This document shows, piece after piece, positions 16,036 to 24,731 of a stretch of 64,000 nucleotides of DNA. This stretch comes from Sphingobacterium hotanense (GTDB lineage Bacteria > Bacteroidota > Bacteroidia > Sphingobacteriales > Sphingobacteriaceae). Position 1 is the stretch's first letter, and each line of letters starts with the position of its first letter. Position numbers and translations under genes: made by a program. The notes beneath the pieces were generated by a model. It did not search any database. It was given only the letters and a program-made list of their open reading frames with translations, and was not told the origin of the DNA. The stretch lies in NCBI RefSeq assembly GCF_008274825.1, contig NZ_CP030848.1:1860001-1924000 (forward strand), read 5' to 3'.

Positions 16036-18360
16036 ATGTTTAAACGGGTTAAAAACAAATTCTTGCGTATCGCACTGATAATTATCTATTTCGTTATTTT
16101 ATTTACTTGCGCGGTACAAATCAACTTTCTAGGCCTGTTTGGAGCATCTCCCACGAAGAAAGAGATTTTGTTGCCCAGCCTAAACGTTTCCTCTGAATTA
16201 TATACCGCAGACTCCGTGCTCATCGGTCGTTATTACAAACAAGATCGTGATCCGGTTCCTTTCGATAGTATATCTCCCAATATCATTAACGCATTAATCG
16301 CGACAGAAGATGTCCGTTTTTATAAGCACAATGGCGTCGACGTCATTGGTCTATTTGCAGGGGTTTTGTCTACGGTAGGTGGAAGCGATAGGGGGGCGAG
16401 TACCATCACACAGCAGTTAGCGAAAAACCTATACAGAACTCGTTACAAAGATTCACAAGGCCTGCTAGGCAAAATTCCCGGCGTGGGAATTATTGTGACG
16501 AAGTACAAAGAATGGATGACGGCATTCAAATTGGAAAATAAGTACAGTAAACAAGAGATCATTACGATGTATCTGAACACGGTATCATTTAGCAATAATG
16601 CCTACGGAATTAAATCTGCTTCTGTACGCTATTTCGATAAGTTGCCATCGGAGATCTCTGTGAACGAAGCTGCCGTACTTATCGGTATGTTGAAGGGTAC
16701 AACCCTATATAATCCGATTCGTAATCCTAAGAATGCTTTAAGTCGCCGCAATGTCGTATTGGGGCAAATGCAGAAAGAGGGGTATTTAAAGCCCGAGGAA
16801 GTAAAAACCTTATCGCAGGATTCTCTGGGCTTGAATTTGAACAATCAAGAGGTTCGAAACTCAAATGACTCATACTTGCGCACAGCGGTGGAGAAATGGT
16901 TAGAAAAGTGGGCTGAGGAGAATGAGGTTGACATCTACACTTCGGGATTGAAGATTTATACAACGATCGATTCGCGCATGCAAAAGATTGCGGAAGATGC
17001 TGTCGCCTTAAAAATGAAGGAATTGCAACGACGACTAGATAATGTTTGGTCCGGACAGGAGCCATGGCGCGATAAAGAAGGAAATGTAATTCCGAATTTC
17101 TTAGAAGACCAAGCGCGCAAGTTGCCCGCTTACGCTTATCTGAAAGAAAAGTATAATGATGAGGCGAAGGTTTTTGAGGAGCTGAACAGGAAAAAGGAGA
17201 TGGAGGTATTTACCTGGGACGGTATGGAAAAGGTAGAATACTCCTCGATGGATTCCTTGAAGCACTATATTTCGATGTTGAATACAGGGATGATGTCGAT
17301 GAATCCGTATTCTGGCGAGATCAAAGTTTGGGTAGGGGGTATCAACCATGATTATTACAAATTTGATCATGTCAACCAAGCCAAACGTCAACCGGGATCG
17401 ACATTTAAGCCGTTTGCGTATGTGACGGCATTAGAAGCTGGAAAAACTCCTTGTGATAAATATTCCGACAAACCAGTTAAAATCGAATTTGTTAACAATA
17501 AGGGTGAACATGAGATTTGGGAGCCTAAAAATGCAGATTGGAATTTTTCTTATAGTGAACTGTCGCTAAGACATGCCTTAGCTCGTTCATTAAATTCAGT
17601 AACGGCTCAAATAACGGAAGAAGTGGGCTGGGATAATGTTGTGAAGATGGCGCATACCTGTGGAATTGACAGCAAATTAGAATCTGTTCCTTCGGTAGGC
17701 TTAGGGTCTAATGAGGTTTCTGTTTTTGAAATGGTTCGTGCCTATAGCACATTTATGAATGCAGGGAAGAAGACCGAGCCTATTTTGGTGAAGCGTATTG
17801 AAGATAAAGATGGGAAGGTGTTGGCTGAGTTTAAATCCGAACAGAAGCAAGTTATTAGCCCGGAGAATGCATGGTTAATGGGCTATATGCTTCGTGGTAC
17901 GATTGAAGAGTCTGGCGGTACTTCGCAAGCACTGTGGGAATGGGATTTATTTGACAATGAGAATGAGATAGGTGGGAAGACGGGAACTTCTTCTGATTAT
18001 GTGGATGGCTGGTATATGGGCGTGACGAAGGACTTGGTGACTGGTGTTTGGGTTGGCTGTGATGAGCAGAGCATACACTTTAAAAGTTCGGCAACCGGCG
18101 AGGGGTCGAAAACTGCTTTGCCGATTTTTGCGGTCTACATGGAAGAACTATATAAGCGTCCTGAATTGGGCGTTACGACCGGGAAATTTCCGGAACCTAT
18201 CGTAGAGATTAAAAAGACTTATAATTGTCCGGGTCCTCGAGTTCGTTCGACACGCGACACTCCAGATTCTGGCGCAGTAGAAGGGGAAACGGAAGTGCCC
18301 GCATTGACATTGCCGGAAATTCTGCAGGAGATTCAGGGAGAAGAGGAAGGACAAGAGTAA
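16036..18360 (+). CDS. Class A penicillin-binding protein (PBP1A-like)
   Basis: A bifunctional cell-wall synthase that polymerises glycan strands and cross-links peptides in the periplasm. The 774-residue protein has a short cytoplasmic tail, a membrane anchor at ~10-35, then a GT51 transglycosylase domain with EDVRFYKHNG (Glu91 is the likely catalytic residue) and GASTITQQLAKNLY. The transpeptidase domain has STFK with nucleophile Ser455, SLN at 518-520 and KTGTS from Lys648. The tail is acidic and low in complexity. The next gene starts 49 bp downstream on the same strand and encodes an envelope protein, so they may be co-transcribed. Confidence 0.95.
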   Translation: MFKRVKNKFLRIALIIIYFVILFTCAVQINFLGLFGASPTKKEILLPSLNVSSELYTADSVLIGRYYKQDRDPVPFDSISPNIINALIATEDVRFYKHNGVDVIGLFAGVLSTVGGSDRGASTITQQLAKNLYRTRYKDSQGLLGKIPGVGIIVTKYKEWMTAFKLENKYSKQEIITMYLNTVSFSNNAYGIKSASVRYFDKLPSEISVNEAAVLIGMLKGTTLYNPIRNPKNALSRRNVVLGQMQKEGYLKPEEVKTLSQDSLGLNLNNQEVRNSNDSYLRTAVEKWLEKWAEENEVDIYTSGLKIYTTIDSRMQKIAEDAVALKMKELQRRLDNVWSGQEPWRDKEGNVIPNFLEDQARKLPAYAYLKEKYNDEAKVFEELNRKKEMEVFTWDGMEKVEYSSMDSLKHYISMLNTGMMSMNPYSGEIKVWVGGINHDYYKFDHVNQAKRQPGSTFKPFAYVTALEAGKTPCDKYSDKPVKIEFVNNKGEHEIWEPKNADWNFSYSELSLRHALARSLNSVTAQITEEVGWDNVVKMAHTCGIDSKLESVPSVGLGSNEVSVFEMVRAYSTFMNAGKKTEPILVKRIEDKDGKVLAEFKSEQKQVISPENAWLMGYMLRGTIEESGGTSQALWEWDLFDNENEIGGKTGTSSDYVDGWYMGVTKDLVTGVWVGCDEQSIHFKSSATGEGSKTALPIFAVYMEELYKRPELGVTTGKFPEPIVEIKKTYNCPGPRVRSTRDTPDSGAVEGETEVPALTLPEILQEIQGEEEGQE

Positions 18361-18409
18361 TTGAAAATACTGGCTGAAATACTTACTTTTATATACTGAT
18401 TCTTAGTTT

Positions 18410-21400
18410 ATGAAATTTAACCAAACACGCTTATCTAAGCTATTTGCTGCTGCAATATGCTTTTTACTGTTTTTAGGAATGTTTCCTCAGATGGTGAATG
18501 CGCAATATTTTGGGCAGAACAAAATGCGCTATAAGAAATTGGATTTCAAGGTGTATGAAACACCGCACTTTAACTTATACTATTACTTGAAGAACGATTC
18601 GATGATGAATTGGTTGGCCAAGGAAAGTGAAGTATGGTATGAGTTGCATCAACAGGTATTCCAAGATACTTTCTTTAGAAAGAACCCAATCATATTCTAT
18701 AATAATCATCCGGAATTTCAACAGACCACTGCTATTAGCGGTGAGATCAGTGTAGGAACTGGTGGTGTTACGGAAGCGTTCAAACAACGTGTTGTCATGC
18801 CGATTATGCAAATCAATCAGCAGACGCGCCACGTTTTGGGCCACGAGATGGTGCATGCGTTTCAGTATCGGGTGCTCATCGAGGGGGGTGATTCCACGCG
18901 CTTAGAGAATGTAGCAAACATTCCTTTATGGATGGTTGAAGGTATGGCGGAGTATTTTTCTATTGGAAAGAAAGATGCTTTTACATCGATGTGGATGCGG
19001 GATGCCTATGCTAGAAACGACCTGCCTTCTTTGGGGCAGATGACGCAACAGATGAATCGTTATTTTCCGTATCGTTATGGTCAGGCTTTTTGGTCCTATA
19101 TCGGGTCGACCTACGGAGATACCGTTATCATGCCTTTGTTTATAGAAACGGCAAAGTATGGCTATGAGCATGGTATTCGTCGCGTTTTTGGATACGACGC
19201 GCAGACCATGTCCACGCTTTGGAAAAACAGCATGGAGAATACTTACCGCAATTCAGGTAAGGACACAACATCAAGACCTATTGGTCAAGCCTTATTGACG
19301 ACTAAAAATGCGGGGCGAATGAACGTTTCTCCTGCAATATCGCCAGATGGCAAATATGTGGCTTTCTTATCGGAGTTGGATTTATTTAGTATTGACTTGT
19401 TTTTAGCGGATGCGCAGACCGGGAAGATTGTTCGAAAGCTCGGCAGTCGACTCACCAATAAGGATATTGATGAATTTAGTTTCTTAGAATCCGCCGGTAC
19501 GTTCTCGCCGGATAGCAAGAAGTTTGCTTTCTCGGTATTTAGTGAGGGTAAGAATAAATTGATGGTTGTCGATGTGGAGACCGGGAAGACCCTTTCGGTC
19601 GAAGCAATGGGGGAGATTTCGGAATTCACGAATATCACATGGGCGCCTGATGGCGTACATGTTGCTTTCTCGGGCCTATCCAACGGACATTCTGATATTT
19701 ACGTATATAATTTGCAGACAAAGGTCGTGGATCAATTGATGGATGATCGATTCTCAGACTTTCAACCTAGTTTTTCGCGTGACGGAAAATATATCGTATT
19801 CAGTACAGACCGTGTTGCTTTAAGTTCGGACTCACGCACGGTAGATATACCGATGAACTTGGCGTTTGTAGAAGTGGCAACAAAAAAGATTACGAATCTG
19901 GATGTTTTCCCTGGGGCGAACAATTTGAATCCGCATTTCTCATCCGACGGAAAGGATATCTATTTCCTGTCTAATAGTGATGGCTATAGAAATATGTATC
20001 GTTATACTTTTGAGACGCAACAAGTCGCTCGAATGACGGATTTCTTTACTGGGATTTCAGGGATTACAGAATATTCGCCAGCGATGAGTATTTCTGCGAA
20101 TGATGATATTGTTTACTCATATTTTAAAAACAACGCTTATAGTGTTTATAAGGCTAAAGCAACAGAGTTCGAAGCGCAGCCTGTTAGTGCAGGTGCTGTA
20201 GATTTCGAAGCTGCGATGTTGCCGCCGCTTCAAGCACGTGGCGTTAATGTGGTGAATACGAACCTGGAGAATTTTAACGCATATAGTCGGATTTCTGATG
20301 CGCAGATTAATAATATCCCATACAAGCCGAAATTCAAGTTGGATTATCTGGCAAATAGTGGTGTGGGGATGTCTGTGGGCTCGCGCTATGGTGCGGGTAT
20401 TGCTTCGGGGGTTCAGGGGATGTTCTCCGATATCCTTGGTTATAACCAGATTTTTGCGGCATTGAATATCAATGGTGAGATTTACGACTTCGGTGGTCAG
20501 GTCGCTTATATCAACCAGCGCTCGCGTTGGAATTGGGGTGGTTCGATCTCGCATATCCCTTATCGTTTTGGATTTTATCAGTATGATTTCCGTGATATTG
20601 GACGCGGCACTGAAGAGCCCGTGCTTGATCAATATTTAGTTCGGTCATTCCAGACTCAGGTGGATGGGTTTGTTGCTTATCCATTCAATAAACATCATCG
20701 TTTTGAAACTGGCGCTGCCGCTTCTTATAATTCTTATCGCGTTGATCGCTATTATCAAACTTTGGGAAATTTTTACTACGCGGACAGAGAGCGTGTTCCT
20801 ACGGATGAAGCAAGTCAGCTTTTAGGCGCTCGATTGGATCCTTTTAATCTCTTCCAAGTGAATGCTGGATTTGTAGGAGATAATGCCGTATTTGGGATTG
20901 CGGCGCCATTACAAGGGTTCCGTTATCGCTTAGGAGCGGAGCAATACTTTGGAACGTTCAATTTTACAGCGATCAATATTGACTTAAGAAAATACCATCG
21001 CATGAAGCCATTTACGTTGGCGGCACGTGTGTATTCCTACATGCGCGTAGGTGATGGAGCGGATCAATTGTATAATATCTATATTGGCTATCCTTATCTA
21101 ATTCGTGGTTTTGAAAGCAGTAGTTTCGGTCCGAGCAGTATGGTTTCTTTTAATGACCTTTCTGGATCCAAGATGGTGGTGGGTAACCTCGAATTAAGAC
21201 TTCCATTCACAGGGCCGGAAAAGCTAGCGGTGCTTCCTTCAGGCTTGTTGTTCTCTGATTTGAACTTCTTTATTGATGGAGGTTTAGCATGGAAAAATGG
21301 CAGTACGATTAAATGGACAAAAACGGATGAAGATAGGCTTCAAGATCCTGCATCCGGTGAATATTATTATGACCCTGCTGTGCGTATGCCGGTATTCAGC

Positions 21401-21529
21401 GCTGGGGTTTCCCTTCGCGTGAATTTATTCGGGGCGATGATATTAGAGCCTTACTATGCTATTCAGCTGAATAATCCGACCCGTTCTAAATTTGGAACGT
21501 TTGGATTAAACTTTGCACCAGGATGGTAG
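18410..21529 (+). CDS. Large envelope protein: peptidase-MA-like, WD40/TolB-like propeller and outer-membrane barrel
   Basis: The 1039-residue protein begins with a signal peptide (to about MVNAQ, residue 31). Residues ~45-270 resemble a peptidase MA/gluzincin domain, with HEMVH at 145-149 and a downstream WMVEGMAEYFS that may supply the third zinc ligand. Residues ~290-590 carry PD40-type propeller blades (ISPDGKYVAFLSE, FSPDSKKFAFSVF, WAPDGVHVAFSG, FSRDGKYIVFST). The remaining ~400 residues are alternating beta strands ending in PYYAIQ and GLNFAPGW, as in BamA/surface-antigen barrels. Periplasmic proteolysis linked to an outer-membrane anchor is an inference. It follows the PBP gene by 49 bp. 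Confidence 0.82.
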   Translation: MKFNQTRLSKLFAAAICFLLFLGMFPQMVNAQYFGQNKMRYKKLDFKVYETPHFNLYYYLKNDSMMNWLAKESEVWYELHQQVFQDTFFRKNPIIFYNNHPEFQQTTAISGEISVGTGGVTEAFKQRVVMPIMQINQQTRHVLGHEMVHAFQYRVLIEGGDSTRLENVANIPLWMVEGMAEYFSIGKKDAFTSMWMRDAYARNDLPSLGQMTQQMNRYFPYRYGQAFWSYIGSTYGDTVIMPLFIETAKYGYEHGIRRVFGYDAQTMSTLWKNSMENTYRNSGKDTTSRPIGQALLTTKNAGRMNVSPAISPDGKYVAFLSELDLFSIDLFLADAQTGKIVRKLGSRLTNKDIDEFSFLESAGTFSPDSKKFAFSVFSEGKNKLMVVDVETGKTLSVEAMGEISEFTNITWAPDGVHVAFSGLSNGHSDIYVYNLQTKVVDQLMDDRFSDFQPSFSRDGKYIVFSTDRVALSSDSRTVDIPMNLAFVEVATKKITNLDVFPGANNLNPHFSSDGKDIYFLSNSDGYRNMYRYTFETQQVARMTDFFTGISGITEYSPAMSISANDDIVYSYFKNNAYSVYKAKATEFEAQPVSAGAVDFEAAMLPPLQARGVNVVNTNLENFNAYSRISDAQINNIPYKPKFKLDYLANSGVGMSVGSRYGAGIASGVQGMFSDILGYNQIFAALNINGEIYDFGGQVAYINQRSRWNWGGSISHIPYRFGFYQYDFRDIGRGTEEPVLDQYLVRSFQTQVDGFVAYPFNKHHRFETGAAASYNSYRVDRYYQTLGNFYYADRERVPTDEASQLLGARLDPFNLFQVNAGFVGDNAVFGIAAPLQGFRYRLGAEQYFGTFNFTAINIDLRKYHRMKPFTLAARVYSYMRVGDGADQLYNIYIGYPYLIRGFESSSFGPSSMVSFNDLSGSKMVVGNLELRLPFTGPEKLAVLPSGLLFSDLNFFIDGGLAWKNGSTIKWTKTDEDRLQDPASGEYYYDPAVRMPVFSAGVSLRVNLFGAMILEPYYAIQLNNPTRSKFGTFGLNFAPGW

Positions 21530-21581
21530 TCAAAGCTATGATTGAAGATTGAAAGAGATTAGTGAGGGTAAGGTTGTTAAG

Positions 21582-21619
21582 GCCGTTGTTTAGCGTTATG
21601 CGAAAACAACGGCTTTTTT
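21582..21619 (+). terminator. Intrinsic terminator overlapping the end of the facing gene
   Basis: GCCGTTGTTT (21582-21591) pairs with AAACAACGGC (21604-21613) and is followed by TTTTTT. It ends transcription of the 1039-residue protein gene, but its right arm is inside the last codons of the leftward gene at 21596. Confidence 0.82.
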
Positions 21620-21919
21620 CGTTGGGTTAAGTCCAGGCAACGGCAGGCCTAGACTTAACCAATTGGGATTATTTCTGCGGACCAGTCTTTCACGCACCAT
21701 ACGTCCTAATCCGCATAGTTCTTGATATCTTCTTTCTGCTTCTCTTTCTGAAGCAAATGATTCTATATATACTATTCGATTTAATACTGCTGAGGAGAAC
21801 ATACCTGCATTTGTTGGGTCCTGCAATTGCTGCTGTATTCCAATAATATCATTTGTGATGCCGGGCTGAAGGTGTCTTCTGTTTGCGTCTGTGCTGATGT
21901 AAAGGTGGAATGTTTTCAT
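21596..21919 (-). CDS. GIY-YIG-like domain protein, catalytic motif degenerate
   Basis: This 107-residue protein has the overall layout of single-domain GIY-YIG (UvrC/Slx1-type, YhbQ-like) proteins: a first strand HLYISTDANRRHLQPGITNDI in place of the usual YIYILTNKxxTVLYIGxTxxL, a middle helix with FASEREAERRYQEL, and an ending VRRNNPNWLSLG like the family's NPxWxDL. The first motif reads HLY and the second QPG, so the two tyrosines expected for catalysis are not both present. Nuclease activity is therefore doubtful; a binding role is possible. It is divergent from a LexA-like repressor gene across 115 bp. Confidence 0.65.
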   Translation of the reverse strand: MKTFHLYISTDANRRHLQPGITNDIIGIQQQLQDPTNAGMFSSAVLNRIVYIESFASEREAERRYQELCGLGRMVRERLVRRNNPNWLSLGLPLPGLNPTKKAVVFA

Positions 21920-21988
21920 GTTAAATCCTGTTTTAGCTAAAATATTTGGTTATTTAAATATGTTTTACTAATTTTATTGGCACAATAT

Positions 21989-22005
21989 TACTAATAATAT
22001 TAGTA
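21989..22005. promoter_or_regulatory. Palindromic operator candidate, TACTAATA-A-TATTAGTA
   Basis: A perfect 8-bp inverted repeat with a single central base lies 29 bp before the XRE-S24 repressor start. A further TACTAAT half-site is at 21966-21972. The position, between two divergent genes and overlapping the expected promoter, fits autoregulation by the repressor. Confidence 0.55.
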
Positions 22006-22034
22006 TTTGAAAAATTTATTTTAAAAATATTTAT

Positions 22035-22808
22035 ATGTCCAACATCGCATCAAATCTGAAGTATCTAAGAAAGAAAAAGGGGGTTACGCAACAGCAATTT
22101 GCTGATTTAATGGAGATTAAACGTGCTTCCGTAGGGGCGTATGAAGAGGATAGGGCGGAGCCTAAATATGAATTGCTAAAAAAAATAGCTGAGTTCTATG
22201 AGTTGTCGATGGACGAATTGGCTAATGATGTTATAGATGATAAGTGGAAACCTACTCCGAAAAGTAATGCTTCTAATCTTCGTGTATTGAGTGTGACGGT
22301 AGATGCGGACGATCGCGAGAATATTGAATTGGTGCCGGTGAAAGCAAGTGCTGGATATTTAAATGGCTATGGTGATCCGGAGTATGTGAAGGAATTGCCT
22401 AAATTTTCCCTACCTATGTTTAATCAGGGGACCTATCGTGCTTTTGAAATCAAAGGTGACTCGATGTTGCCTTTGCCATCAGGCTCGTTGATTATCGCGG
22501 AGTATGTTGAAAATTGGCACGACATTAAGACTGGACAGACCTATGTGATTGTGTCTTCTAATGATGGGATTGTTTATAAACGTATTGGACAAAAATATAA
22601 AGAGGATAAGGGCCTGAAGTTGGTTTCTGATAATAAAACATACGAACCTTATTGGGTAGATGCAGGAGATATAATTGAAGTGTGGAAGGCGAAAGCTTTT
22701 ATTAGTACTGAGCTACCAGAGCCGAGTCCGGAGCCTACCTTAGAAGGTCTATCTTCTATGATGGCGCAAATGCAGAAAACAATCAAGGCTGTAGTCGATA
22801 AAAATTAA
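22035..22808 (+). CDS. LexA-like XRE-S24 transcriptional repressor
   Basis: The 257-residue protein combines an N-terminal HTH_3/XRE domain (residues ~5-60, with the recognition helix in TQQQFADLMEIKRASVGAYEEDRAEP) and a C-terminal S24 LexA/CI-type peptidase domain. The self-cleavage dyad is Ser143 (in GDSMLP) and Lys182 (in GIVYKRI). Such proteins dimerise, bind palindromes and are inactivated by RecA-stimulated self-cleavage. It is not inside the prophage. It faces a degenerate GIY-YIG gene, and the palindrome between them is a good operator candidate. An S24 cleavage site (Ala-Gly or similar) probably lies near KASAGYLNG at ~108-116. Confidence 0.85.
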   Translation: MSNIASNLKYLRKKKGVTQQQFADLMEIKRASVGAYEEDRAEPKYELLKKIAEFYELSMDELANDVIDDKWKPTPKSNASNLRVLSVTVDADDRENIELVPVKASAGYLNGYGDPEYVKELPKFSLPMFNQGTYRAFEIKGDSMLPLPSGSLIIAEYVENWHDIKTGQTYVIVSSNDGIVYKRIGQKYKEDKGLKLVSDNKTYEPYWVDAGDIIEVWKAKAFISTELPEPSPEPTLEGLSSMMAQMQKTIKAVVDKN

Positions 22809-22834
22809 TTTGAAATGCACTCAAATATTATTGT

Positions 22835-22866
22835 TTTGCGTTTTTGAAAAAATATTTATACCTTTG
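22835..22866 (+). promoter_or_regulatory. Promoter of the rimP-nusA-infB cluster
   Basis: TTTG (22835-22838), 20 nt, then TACCTTTG (22859-22866): a near-ideal Bacteroidota promoter. The start site should be near 22873, giving a leader of about 50 nt before rimP. Confidence 0.75.
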
Positions 22867-22880
22867 TACTATCTGAAAGG

Positions 22881-22907
22881 AAGGGGGCATGGTATGCCCC
22901 CTTTTTT
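22881..22907 (+). promoter_or_regulatory. Terminator-like hairpin in the rimP leader (candidate attenuator)
   Basis: A 10-bp stem, AAGGGGGCAT (22881-22890) with ATGCCCCCTT (22894-22903), closes a 3-nt loop and runs into TTTTTT. It lies between the promoter and the rimP start, so transcription must read through it to make RimP, NusA and possibly IF-2. It is a candidate attenuator or 5'-stabilising hairpin. Confidence 0.65.
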
Positions 22908-22924
22908 AATTCATTTATTAAATT

Positions 22925-23389
22925 ATGCAGGTTGAAGAGCGCGTAAAAGAACTAGTTCTAGAGAAAATCGCCGATAGAGAAGATTTGTTTATTGTGAGCA
23001 TCCGTTTTTTGAAAAATGGTGTGTTGGAGATTCTTCTTGATGGCGATAATGGAATCGCAATTGAAGATTGTGTTCAAGTAAGCAGACATGTTGGATATCA
23101 TTTGGAAGAAGAGAATGTAATTGATAGAGCTTATCGATTAGAGGTTTCTTCGCCAGGAATTGATACTCCTTTAATGTTGAGTAGACAATACGAGAAAAAC
23201 ATCGGACGCAACGTGAAGGTACAGATGCTTGATGGAACAAAACGTGAGGGGAAATTGCTCGCCGCTGGAGAGTCATCATTCAACCTGGAAGAAGTAGTAA
23301 AAGAAAAAGGAAAGAAGTCTCAGTTGGTTGAGGTCGAAATTCCATATGATCAAATAAAAGAAACAAAGGTGTTAATTTCATTTAAATAG
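22925..23389 (+). CDS. rimP: Ribosome maturation factor RimP
   Basis: RimP assists late assembly of the 30S subunit. The 154-residue protein has the family's N-terminal alpha/beta domain (LFIVSIRFLKNGVLEILLDGDNGIAIEDC, then the CVQVSRHVGYHLEEE region) with the conserved YRLEVSSPGIDTPL at residues ~70-84, and a C-terminal SH3-like domain (VKVQMLDGTKREGKLLAAG). It is the first gene of the conserved rimP-nusA-infB order. NusA starts 3 bp after its stop, so the two are translated in tandem. Confidence 0.95.
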   Translation: MQVEERVKELVLEKIADREDLFIVSIRFLKNGVLEILLDGDNGIAIEDCVQVSRHVGYHLEEENVIDRAYRLEVSSPGIDTPLMLSRQYEKNIGRNVKVQMLDGTKREGKLLAAGESSFNLEEVVKEKGKKSQLVEVEIPYDQIKETKVLISFK

Positions 23390-23391
23390 AA

Positions 23392-24630
23392 ATGAGTAGT
23401 AATATTAACTTAATAGACTCTTTTCAGGAGTTCAAGGACTTTAAAAACATTGACCGTCCTACAGTAATCACAGTATTAGAGGAGGTATTCCGTAGCATGA
23501 TTCGTAAGCGTTTTGGGACGGACGAGAATGTGGATGTTATTGTGAACCCTGATAACGGAGACTTAGAGATCTGGCGTACGCGTGTTGTTATGGAGGATGG
23601 TTTCTCAGAAGATGACGATTTAGAAATCGAATTGGCTGAGGCGCACCAATATGATGCGGATCTTGAAGTAGGAGATGATTATATCGAACAGATTACTTTA
23701 GAAAGTTTCGGTCGCCGTGCGATATTAGCTGCTCGTCAAACCTTAGTTTCGAAAATTTTAGAATTAGAGAAAGACGAAGTATTCAAAAAATATAAAGATC
23801 GCGAAGGCGAACTTGTTATTGGTGAAGTTTACCAAATTTGGAAGAAAGAGATTTTGGTGTTAGATGAAGATAACAATGAATTGATTCTTCCGAAAACAGA
23901 ACAAATCCCTGCGGATTATTTCAAAAAAGGTGATAGCATTCGTGCCGTAGTTCACAAGGTGGATATGATGAATAGTAATCCTAAGATTATCATTTCTCGT
24001 ACAGCGCCTGAGTTCCTACAACGTTTATTCGAATTGGAAGTTCCGGAAATCTTTGATGGATTGATTACCATTAAGAAGATCGTTCGTGAACCAGGAGAAC
24101 GCGCGAAAGTAGCAGTTGAATCTTACGATGACCGTATCGATCCAGTTGGTGCTTGTGTGGGTATGAAAGGTTCTCGTATTCATGGTATTGTTCGTGAATT
24201 GCGCAATGAGAATATCGACGTAATCAACTTTACAACGAATAACTCACTATACATTACTCGTGCGTTAAGTCCTGCTCGTATCACATCTATTAAATTGGAT
24301 GATGAGAACAAGACTGCTGCCGTGTATTTGAAACCTGATCAAGTGTCATTAGCAATTGGTCGTGGTGGTCATAATATTAAATTAGCCGGTAAATTGACGG
24401 GTTATGAAATCGATGTTTACCGTGAGACGGGAGAAGAAGAGGAGGATGTGGATATCGAAGAATTCGCAGACGAAATCGACAACTGGATCATCGACGAATT
24501 GAAACGCGTTGGTCTAGATACTGCAAAATCGGTTCTTTCGCTAACTGAAGACGAATTAATCCGTCGTACAGATTTAGAAGAAGATACGATTCGCGAGATC
24601 GTTAGGATCTTGCAGGCTGAATTTGAATAA
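23392..24630 (+). CDS. nusA: Transcription termination/antitermination factor NusA
   Basis: NusA binds RNA polymerase and nascent RNA and modulates pausing and termination. The 412-residue protein has the N-terminal polymerase-binding domain (residues 1-~125), an S1 domain (~135-200, GELVIGEVYQIWKKEILVL), two KH domains (~220-345: RIDPVGACVGMKGSRIHGIVREL, then SLAIGRGGHNIKLAGKLTGYEID) and a short acidic tail with one helix-hairpin-helix-like unit at the end. That is the usual size for Bacteroidota. A hairpin and a promoter for infB follow it. Confidence 0.96.
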   Translation: MSSNINLIDSFQEFKDFKNIDRPTVITVLEEVFRSMIRKRFGTDENVDVIVNPDNGDLEIWRTRVVMEDGFSEDDDLEIELAEAHQYDADLEVGDDYIEQITLESFGRRAILAARQTLVSKILELEKDEVFKKYKDREGELVIGEVYQIWKKEILVLDEDNNELILPKTEQIPADYFKKGDSIRAVVHKVDMMNSNPKIIISRTAPEFLQRLFELEVPEIFDGLITIKKIVREPGERAKVAVESYDDRIDPVGACVGMKGSRIHGIVRELRNENIDVINFTTNNSLYITRALSPARITSIKLDDENKTAAVYLKPDQVSLAIGRGGHNIKLAGKLTGYEIDVYRETGEEEEDVDIEEFADEIDNWIIDELKRVGLDTAKSVLSLTEDELIRRTDLEEDTIREIVRILQAEFE

Positions 24631-24653
24631 GATTCAGCCCAAGCTTTGCTTGC

Positions 24654-24703
24654 TTAACAATTTGTAAAAAATTGTTAAATACGTGTAAAAAAACATATTT
24701 TTG
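24654..24703 (+). promoter_or_regulatory. Internal promoter before infB with an overlapping dyad
   Basis: TTG (24672-24674), 21 nt, then TATTTTTG (24696-24703) forms a Bacteroidota-type promoter 29 bp before the infB start. A perfect 10-bp inverted repeat, TTAACAATTT-GTAAA-AAATTGTTAA (24654-24678), covers the -33 element and could be an operator. A GGCTGAAT/ATTCAGCC hairpin precedes it at 24615-24639 without a U-tract. Confidence 0.6.
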
Positions 24704-24731
24704 TAAAAGAAACTCATTTTATAGTTAGTAG

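Noticed and set aside
21540..21600. Small RNA gene between the envelope protein and GIY-YIG-like gene
   Set aside because: The only structure is the terminator hairpin; no promoter or additional fold is visible.
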